Source: Planctomycetaceae bacterium
GTDB taxonomy: Bacteria > Planctomycetota > Planctomycetia > Pirellulales > Thermoguttaceae
Direction: 5' to 3'
Assembly (NCBI GenBank): GCA_031267635.1
Contig: JAIRYX010000211.1
Span: 1 to 19,596 of the forward strand
Length of the DNA: 19,596 nt
Shown: positions 14,569 to 19,596 of the stretch, in pieces
How the letters are laid out: each line of letters starts with the position of its first letter
Position numbering within the stretch: position 1 is the first letter of the stretch
The notes under the pieces: generated by a model
The model's input: only the letters and a program-made list of their open reading frames with translations
What the model was told of the DNA's origin: nothing
Database searches by the model: none
Made by a program: the position numbers and the translations under genes

Positions 14569-15171
14569 TTACCGAAAACTTTGTCTGCCTGAAAGAGAAT
14601 CGGACAGCATTTCTTTGCTGGCAAATTCGAGAACGCTTCCGGTCGTGATTCCGCGAGCCAATCGAGTGATTTTGACCGGCGTGCCATCAAGTTGATTCAT
14701 AATATAAAGGGCAGTACCGTCTCCTTCGACCGTCGGATTAGTTGCCATGATGATTTCCTGAATTTTTTCAGCTTTCACACGTTTAATTAACGCGGCGATA
14801 GTCAAATGTTCGGGATTCACTTGTTCCAGCGGCGAGAGCCGTCCGAGTAGAACATGATAAAGTCCATGATACGCGCCGGTCGCTTCGATTGCGATAAGGT
14901 CTCGCGGCTGTTCGACAACGCAAATTGTTGAAGTATCACGCTTGGAGTCACGGCAAATTTCGCAAAGCTGCTGTTCCGATAAATTGTAACATTGTTTGCA
15001 GTAACGGACTTTGTCTTTGACGGCGCTGATTGCGTCTGCCAGTGCAAGCGCTTCTTCTTTCGACACTTTTAACAAATGATAAGTAATCCGTTCCGCCGAT
15101 TTTTTCCCGATTCCCGGTAATTGACTCAACTCTTTAATCAATCCGTTGACCGATTCCGTCAATTCTGCCAC
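14569..15171 (-). CDS. recR: Recombination mediator protein RecR
   Basis: A 200-residue protein, the normal RecR length. The N terminus has the helix-hairpin-helix DNA-binding segment (SVNGLIKELSQLPGIGKKSA). A four-cysteine zinc site follows, C58-x2-C61 and C70-x2-C73. A Toprim domain begins at ICVVEQPRDLIAIEATGAY, and RPVTHLARG-like RITRLARGIT lies near the C terminus in altered form (KITRLARGITTGS). RecR works with RecF/RecO to load RecA on gapped DNA. The GTG at 15171 gives the canonical MAELTESV start; an ATG at 15228 would add 19 residues not found in the family. It lies upstream of rpoN; the dnaX and ybaB genes that often accompany recR are absent. Confidence 0.95.
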   Translation of the reverse strand: MAELTESVNGLIKELSQLPGIGKKSAERITYHLLKVSKEEALALADAISAVKDKVRYCKQCYNLSEQQLCEICRDSKRDTSTICVVEQPRDLIAIEATGAYHGLYHVLLGRLSPLEQVNPEHLTIAALIKRVKAEKIQEIIMATNPTVEGDGTALYIMNQLDGTPVKITRLARGITTGSVLEFASKEMLSDSLSGRQSFR

Positions 15172-15518
15172 AATACAAATTCTTTCTAAAATGTTAAAAT
15201 TTAAATACCAAATTTCATGCTCTAGCAATAATTATACCATATTTTCACCTCTAGCCATACAGGAATAAATATTTATAGAAAAATATTTCCTAATCAGAGA
15301 GATATATGTATTATGCTGAAGGGCAATCAACTGCTATTTTGAGATTCAGAGATTTGGGATAAATTGACTCTGAAAGAATAGTACAAAGTCACTTAAATCC
15401 CCGTGAAAATCAACTGATTATTTCGTTTTTGGGGGACAATATTTGAAAACACAATATAGAAAACTATGGTGTCAGCTGCCCAAAACAAAAAAATCCGCCC
15501 TTGGCAACTGAATCCTGA

Positions 15519-15713
15519 CCCGAAAGATTTTGCCATTGCAATTATCCGAACAGATTTACCATCGCCGCCCTGATTTATCAATCTCCCTTAATAGCCCGAA
15601 TTGCCCCCGATATGCGCCCTTAATGCCCTTATTTTTCGCTTGTAACCCATCATCTAAAACGTAAGGGAATCTTGATAAATAAGGGCTGCAATAGTAAAAT
15701 CTTTCGGATAACC
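15519..15713. repeat. Family F modules in inverted arrangement
   Basis: 15519-15634 is the forward copy, matching 4450-4540 but with an insertion after CATTGCAA. 15663-15713 is a reverse copy of the first part (reads CCGAAAGATTTTACTATTGC on the other strand). Together they form a large imperfect inverted repeat with ~30 bp between them. Confidence 0.6.
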
Positions 15714-15721
15714 AGTCAATG

Positions 15722-15782
15722 GAGACGTCGTCATTAAGATTGTTGTCCAGTGTGGGTTTATTGGACTTGGGCAACTGAATAG
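15722..15782. repeat. Family A repeat with ACGTCGTCATTAAGATT flank, copy 2
   Basis: Direct copy of 10219-10280. Differences are mostly transitions (GTGCGGATT against GTGTGGGTT), which suggests steady decay of non-functional or weakly constrained DNA. Confidence 0.65.
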
Positions 15783-16061
15783 TACAAAGTTACGCAATTT
15801 ATACTGTCATAAAACTCATGCTTTATACTAAAAGAATCTTGTCTCGAATTATTCAACAATTTTTCTCAAAAATTCCCAAATCTTCTATTGACATTGCTAC
15901 TAATCGAGAATAGAATATCGATAAAACGATAGCGATTAAGGAAATTCATTCTTTTTCTCTTAATAAAATAAAATTTTATCGATAAATAAAAATTCAAAAT
16001 ATATGATTTGTAGAAACTTTGTATGCACAGAATTTTCATATCAATTAAAAAATTTCTGTTT

Positions 16062-16323
16062 ATTTCACATTTTTGGGGAAGGGAATAAATTTTGCCCATC
16101 AACTACTGAACTGATCAAATGAACTGATCAAAATAGAATTACAACAAGGAACTTCTAAAAACCTCATTTTCAACAAATGCGACCGTTGAAAAATAAGGGC
16201 TTACGAATCTTTGGGGGAGGTTTTTGGAAGTTCCCAAAATGACTAAAATACACGTTAAAACCAATAATGAAAGATATTTAAGTCTTTTATAAATCAATCC
16301 CTTCCCCAAATGTGAAATAAGCA
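16062..16323. repeat. Nested inverted repeats bounded by opposing family B copies
   Basis: The outer arms are family B copies: ATTTCACATTTTTGGGGAAG at the left and CTTCCCCAAATGTGAAAT at the right. Inside, GGAACTTCTAAAAACCTC (16148-16165) pairs with 16217-16234 at 17 of 18 positions, and innermost TTTTCAAC (16167-16174) pairs with GTTGAAAA (16185-16192). It ends about 180 bp before adhE. Confidence 0.75.
16107..16132. repeat. 13 bp tandem duplication TGAACTGATCAAA x2
   Basis: Two exact adjacent units, each with a TGATCA palindrome, lie 370 bp before adhE inside the left part of the nested repeat. They might be paired protein-binding sites or a chance duplication. Confidence 0.6.
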
Positions 16324-16485
16324 GAAAACATACTTCTCACGGGTAGAAATTGCACTTTTATTTTGTCAATAAAACTCGCAATAGCGGAAAATTTTTCTTG
16401 ACAAATAATTAATGGTAATTTCCTATCCACGTAAAGTACATTACTATGCCAGTTATGTCCTGTTTAAATTTAAGAATATGCCAAT

Positions 16486-16491
16486 AAGGAG
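16486..16491 (+). promoter_or_regulatory. adhE ribosome binding site
   Basis: AAGGAG lies 9 nt before the adhE ATG, one of the strongest Shine-Dalgarno sites in the window, and fixes the start. A TTGACA at 16398-16403 could be a -35 element, but no good -10 box follows at the usual spacing, so the promoter is not called. Confidence 0.7.
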
Positions 16492-16500
16492 TCACGAACA

Positions 16501-19140
16501 ATGACCACTGAAAACGAACCGATACTGGAACCACACACGAAACAATATCCGCAGGTTGCCGACATTGAAACGCTGACGCAGTTGATTCAGCAGGTTTGGC
16601 GAGCGCAGAAAATTTATGAAAACTATTCGCAAGAAGATGTAGATAAAATTTTCAAAGCGGCGGCGATGGCTGCCGCGTCGCAGAGGATTCCGCTTTCCAA
16701 ACTTGCGGTCGAAGAAACTGGAATGGGAATCGTCGAAGACAAAGTGATTAAAAATCACTTTGCGTCCGAGTACATTTACAACAAGTTCAAAGACGCAAAA
16801 ACCTGCGGCGTTATCGACAACGAACCGGAATACGGAATCAAAAAAATCGCCGAACCGATCGGAATCGTCGCGGGTGTAGTGCCGACCACCAATCCGACTT
16901 CAACGGCAATTTTCAAGGCGTTGCTTGCTCTAAAAACGCGAAACGGTATTATCTTTTCACCGCATCCGCGAGCAAAACGGAGTACGGTGATGGCGGCAAA
17001 GATTGTATTGGAAGCCGCAGTGGAAGCCGGTGCGCCGGAAGGGATTATCGGTTGGATCGACGAACCAACCGTGGAAATGTCGCGTCATTTGATGATGCAC
17101 CCCGATGTTGATTTAATTCTCGCTACCGGCGGACCGGGAATGGTGTCGGCGGCATATTCTTCGGGCAAACCGGCAATCGGAGTCGGTGCGGGAAATACCC
17201 CGGCAATCATCGACGAAACCGCGAGTATCCGTATGGCGGTCAATTCGATTTTATTGAGCAAGACATTCGACAACGGCATGATTTGCGCATCGGAACAATC
17301 GGTGATTGTCGTGCAGGACGTTTACGACGCGGTAAAAGCCGAATTCAAACTTCGCGGTGCGTATTTCGCTAACGACGAAGAAAAAGAATTGCTCCGCAAA
17401 TACATGTTCAAGGATGGAAAACTAAATGCGGAAATCGTTGGACAATCCGCTTATAAAATTGCGAAAAACGCGGGGTTTAACGTGTATGAAGAAACCAAGA
17501 TCTTAATCGGCGAAATCACGGACATCGGATACAGCGAGCCGCTCAGTTTTGAAAAATTGTCGCCTGTGCTTGGCATGTACCGTGTCGCGGATTTTAAAGA
17601 AGCGTGCGTCAAAGCGGAATCGCTCATCGAATTTGCCGGAATGGGACATACCGCCGTTTTATATACGAATCCGCTCAACACCGACCGAATCGATTATTAC
17701 GGCAAATTGGCGTCAACCGGAAGAGTTTTAATCAATCAGCCGTCCAGCCACGGAGCCATCGGCGATATTTATAATTTTCGGCTCGAACCGTCGCTAACTC
17801 TCGGTTGCGGAAGTTGGGGCGGTAATAGCGTTTCGGAAAACGTCGGCGTTAAGCATCTTATCAACACGAAAATTATTTCAGAAAGAAGAGAAAATATGTT
17901 ATGGTTTCGCGTGCCGCCGAAAGTTTATTTCAAATCGGGATGTCTTCCAGTCGCATTGTCTGATCTTGCCGGAAGTAAGCGAGCGTTTCTTGTCACCGAT
18001 GAACCGCTCTTCAATCTTGGTGTCGCCGATCAGGTGGCGAACATTTTGCATGAATTGCAGATAGAAACCGAAGTATTTTTTGAAGTCAAGCCCGATCCCG
18101 ATTTGACGACAATTCGCAAAGGTTGCGAGCGGCTTACATCGTTTCATCCCGACGTAATTATCGCGGTTGGCGGCGGCAGTCCGATGGACGCGGCAAAAAT
18201 TATGTGGTTACTGTATGAACATCCCGAAGTGGAATTTGACGATCTCGCGCTTCGTTTTATGGATATTCGCAAACGCGTTTATAAATTCCCGAAACTCGGC
18301 GTAAAGGCAAAAATGGTTGCGATCCCAACAACCTCCGGCACTGGTAGCGAAGTGACGCCGTTTGCAGTGGTGACAGACGACCGAACCGGACGCAAATATC
18401 CGATTGCCGATTATGAATTAACGCCGAACATGGCAATTGTTGATGCGGACTTTGTTTTATCGATGCCGAAACGCCTGACGGCATATTCCGGTTTCGACGC
18501 GATTGTTCACTCACTGGAAGCGATGGTTTCCGTAACGGCGACCGATTACACGATTGCGTTTTCACTGGAGTCGATTCGCGTGTTGAAGAAATATTTGGTT
18601 GCCGCGTATGAAGAAGGCGAAAGAAACATCCGCGCCCGCGAAAAAGTGCATCATGCCGCGACGATGGCGGGAATGGCGTTTGCAAATGCGTTTCTCGGAT
18701 TGTGTCACTCCATGGCACATACGCTTGGTGCGGAGTATCATGTTCCGCACGGATTGGCGAATGCGCTTTTAATTGAGGAAGTGATGCGTTTTAACGCGAC
18801 CGACGCACCACGCAAGCAAGCAGCGTTTCCGCAATACGAATATCCCGAAGCGAAACAGCGATACGCCCGTATCGCGCGTTACCTCGGTATGAGCGGCAAG
18901 GACGAAGAACTGGTGGAAGAACTGATCATGTCGCTCCGCGATTTGAAACGGAAGCTCAACATTCCCAATTCGATTCGTGAAATGGGCGGTATTGAAGAGC
19001 ATCAATTTCTCGCCAACGTTGACCGGTTAGCAGAATCGGCATTTGACGACCAATGCACCGGCAGCAACCCTCGCTATCCGCTCATCAGCGAAATCAAACA
19101 GCTTTATCTCAATACGTATTATGGGAGAAGTGTGAAGTAA
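16501..19140 (+). CDS. adhE: Bifunctional acetaldehyde-CoA/alcohol dehydrogenase AdhE
   Basis: An 879-residue fusion close to the normal AdhE length. The N-terminal CoA-acylating aldehyde dehydrogenase half has VPTTNPTSTAIFKAL (127-141), GVGAGNTPA and the catalytic Cys262 in FDNGMICASEQS. A linker (about 430-460) leads to the iron-dependent alcohol dehydrogenase half, with GGGSPMDAAK (NAD binding), PTTSGTGSEVTPFAVVTD, and metal ligands in FDAIVHSLEA and GLCHSMAHTLGAEYHVPHG. It reduces acetyl-CoA to acetaldehyde and then ethanol, oxidising two NADH, and normally forms cytosolic spirosome filaments. It indicates fermentative growth. All key residues are present, so it should be active. It is monocistronic, with a strong ribosome site and a hairpin downstream. 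AdhE is scattered in Planctomycetota, so transfer from another anaerobe is possible but codon use looks like its neighbours. Confidence 0.98.
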   Translation: MTTENEPILEPHTKQYPQVADIETLTQLIQQVWRAQKIYENYSQEDVDKIFKAAAMAAASQRIPLSKLAVEETGMGIVEDKVIKNHFASEYIYNKFKDAKTCGVIDNEPEYGIKKIAEPIGIVAGVVPTTNPTSTAIFKALLALKTRNGIIFSPHPRAKRSTVMAAKIVLEAAVEAGAPEGIIGWIDEPTVEMSRHLMMHPDVDLILATGGPGMVSAAYSSGKPAIGVGAGNTPAIIDETASIRMAVNSILLSKTFDNGMICASEQSVIVVQDVYDAVKAEFKLRGAYFANDEEKELLRKYMFKDGKLNAEIVGQSAYKIAKNAGFNVYEETKILIGEITDIGYSEPLSFEKLSPVLGMYRVADFKEACVKAESLIEFAGMGHTAVLYTNPLNTDRIDYYGKLASTGRVLINQPSSHGAIGDIYNFRLEPSLTLGCGSWGGNSVSENVGVKHLINTKIISERRENMLWFRVPPKVYFKSGCLPVALSDLAGSKRAFLVTDEPLFNLGVADQVANILHELQIETEVFFEVKPDPDLTTIRKGCERLTSFHPDVIIAVGGGSPMDAAKIMWLLYEHPEVEFDDLALRFMDIRKRVYKFPKLGVKAKMVAIPTTSGTGSEVTPFAVVTDDRTGRKYPIADYELTPNMAIVDADFVLSMPKRLTAYSGFDAIVHSLEAMVSVTATDYTIAFSLESIRVLKKYLVAAYEEGERNIRAREKVHHAATMAGMAFANAFLGLCHSMAHTLGAEYHVPHGLANALLIEEVMRFNATDAPRKQAAFPQYEYPEAKQRYARIARYLGMSGKDEELVEELIMSLRDLKRKLNIPNSIREMGGIEEHQFLANVDRLAESAFDDQCTGSNPRYPLISEIKQLYLNTYYGRSVK

Positions 19141-19208
19141 AACACAGAAATACAAATCGCAAAATACGGAAAGGCGACGCTTGATCGCCAAAAACTTTTG
19201 CCGATCTG

Positions 19209-19242
19209 CAAAATGCTCTGGGCGATCTGCCGGAGCATTTTG
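19209..19242 (+). terminator. Stem-loop downstream of adhE
   Basis: CAAAATGCTC (19209-19218) pairs exactly with GAGCATTTTG (19233-19242) across a 14 nt loop, 68 bp after the adhE stop. GCCG/CGGC outside can extend it. No U-run follows, so it is at best a weak or factor-assisted terminator, or an mRNA 3' end stabiliser. Confidence 0.4.
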
Positions 19243-19256
19243 GCAATTTGCGGCAA

Positions 19257-19425
19257 CTATTCAGTCGTTCAACCAAATATACTAAAACTACTTTCAATTG
19301 AGGTTGTCTCACAAAGGCACGGAGGCACAAAGAATTTATTTTTTAGAATCACTCGGTGTTCTTGGTTGCTTTGTGAGAAACAACTTTGAAAATGTGATAA
19401 GTAGAAATCCGCACGGCAACTGGGT
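19257..19425. repeat. Composite family A/D repeat, inverted copy
   Basis: Starts with CTATTCAG and AACCAAATATACTAAAACTA, runs through the family D element at 19303-19381 and ends in AAATCCGCAC. It mirrors 2865-3031 in reverse. Here the left CTATTCAG end survives and the right one is lost, the opposite of the other copy. Confidence 0.65.
19303..19381. mobile_element. Element with GTTTCTCACAAAG ends (family D), inverted copy
   Basis: Ends in CTTTGTGAGAAAC (19369-19381) and begins with the decayed GTTGTCTCACAAAG. The interior has GGCACGGAGGCACAAAG and GGTGTTCTTGG, the reverse complements of those in 2913-2996. No coding capacity. Confidence 0.6.
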
Positions 19426-19596
19426 AACGACCGTCAATTTTGCCGGAAAATATTATTATTGCCGCCCTTATTTATCAACTCATGTTACGCATTTTTGGTC
19501 TACATTTAGGCAAGTTATTGTCCTACCGTTAAAAACGTGATTGCGGAATTGCATCAACCTGATAAGATACGTATTCGAGGGTGGACGGTGCCCCGA

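Larger units (their letters stand above)
15172..16500. other. 1.3 kb repeat-rich region upstream of adhE
   Basis: No gene was found. Contents are a degenerate family A copy (15469-15512), family F copies in opposite orientation (15519-15634 and 15663-15713), a second ACGTCGTCATTAAGATT/family A copy (15722-15782), A/T-rich DNA (15790-16060), family B copies in opposite orientation (16062-16092 and 16288-16323) enclosing nested inverted repeats, and the adhE leader. A 219 bp reverse ORF at 15556-15774 is translation of the repeats. Confidence 0.7.
19141..19596. other. Region downstream of adhE with hairpin and composite repeat
   Basis: It contains a strong stem-loop (19209-19242), a composite family A/D repeat (19257-19425), a module shared with 4311-4391 (19418-19493) that ends in a degenerate CATG palindrome, and about 100 bp with nothing recognised. 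Short forward ORFs here cross the repeats and were not accepted. Confidence 0.65.

Noticed and set aside
15556..15774. 72-residue reverse ORF
   Set aside because: Entirely composed of family F and A repeat DNA.
16398..16426. Sigma-70 promoter for adhE
   Set aside because: TTGACA is good, but the hexamers at 16-18 bp spacing match TATAAT poorly (three of six). A Rex-type or Fnr-type operator was also sought and not found.
1..19596. Sigma-54 -24/-12 promoters near rpoN or other genes
   Set aside because: No intergenic TGGCAC-N5-TTGCA-like match with correct GG-N10-GC spacing was recognised by eye.
1..19596. tRNA, rRNA or other classical RNA genes
   Set aside because: No TTCGAATC-type T-arm in a cloverleaf context and no rRNA-like stretch was seen.

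Overview
The window looks like a piece of a planctomycete-type chromosome, probably from a fermentative, low-oxygen lineage. The lineage evidence is one DUF1559 protein with a type II/IV prepilin-like leader, a hallmark of Planctomycetota, in a setting of loosely packed genes and weak ribosome binding sites. The anaerobic inference rests on a full-length AdhE. No rRNA or tRNA gene is visible, so the assignment is a protein-level inference. The ten supported genes fill about 70% of the window; the rest is AT-rich intergenic DNA crowded with repeats.

Layout. 1-1214 has no convincing gene: it holds a C12 tract, two ~90 bp direct repeats, a MITE-like element with 17 bp inverted ends and a short repeat with CTATTCAG ends. 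A SWIM zinc-finger protein follows (1215-2816, +), then a secreted class C beta-lactamase-fold serine hydrolase (3102-4220, -), the DUF1559 protein (4865-6046, +) with a 7 bp tandem repeat directly after its ATG, and a DUF58 protein (6498-7394, -). A repeat-filled gap (7395-8243) precedes the sulfate/thiosulfate permease pair cysT-cysW (8244-10072, +). A large two-TM membrane protein (10400-12844, -), rpoN (12942-14429, -) and recR (14569-15171, -) follow. A 1.3 kb repeat-rich gap leads to adhE (16501-19140, +).

How the genes relate. Only cysT-cysW form an obvious functional unit, and their ATPase (CysA) and binding protein are not here. recR and rpoN are co-directional. rpoN supplies sigma-54, but no activator and no -24/-12 promoter was recognised nearby. 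AdhE would turn acetyl-CoA into ethanol and regenerate NAD+. The DUF58 protein and the 814-residue membrane protein resemble parts of MoxR/DUF58-type clusters but are separated here.

The most unusual content is intergenic: at least five recurring, modular repeat families (CTATTCAG-ended modules; GTTTCTCACAAAG-ended elements that seem inserted inside them; GGGAC arrays with ~9-11 bp spacing that often form palindromes; a module abutting the stop codons of two genes; a module ending in CCCCAAATGTGAAATAA), joined in different orders and orientations. No transposase is encoded in the window, so they look like non-autonomous mobile or structural repeats.
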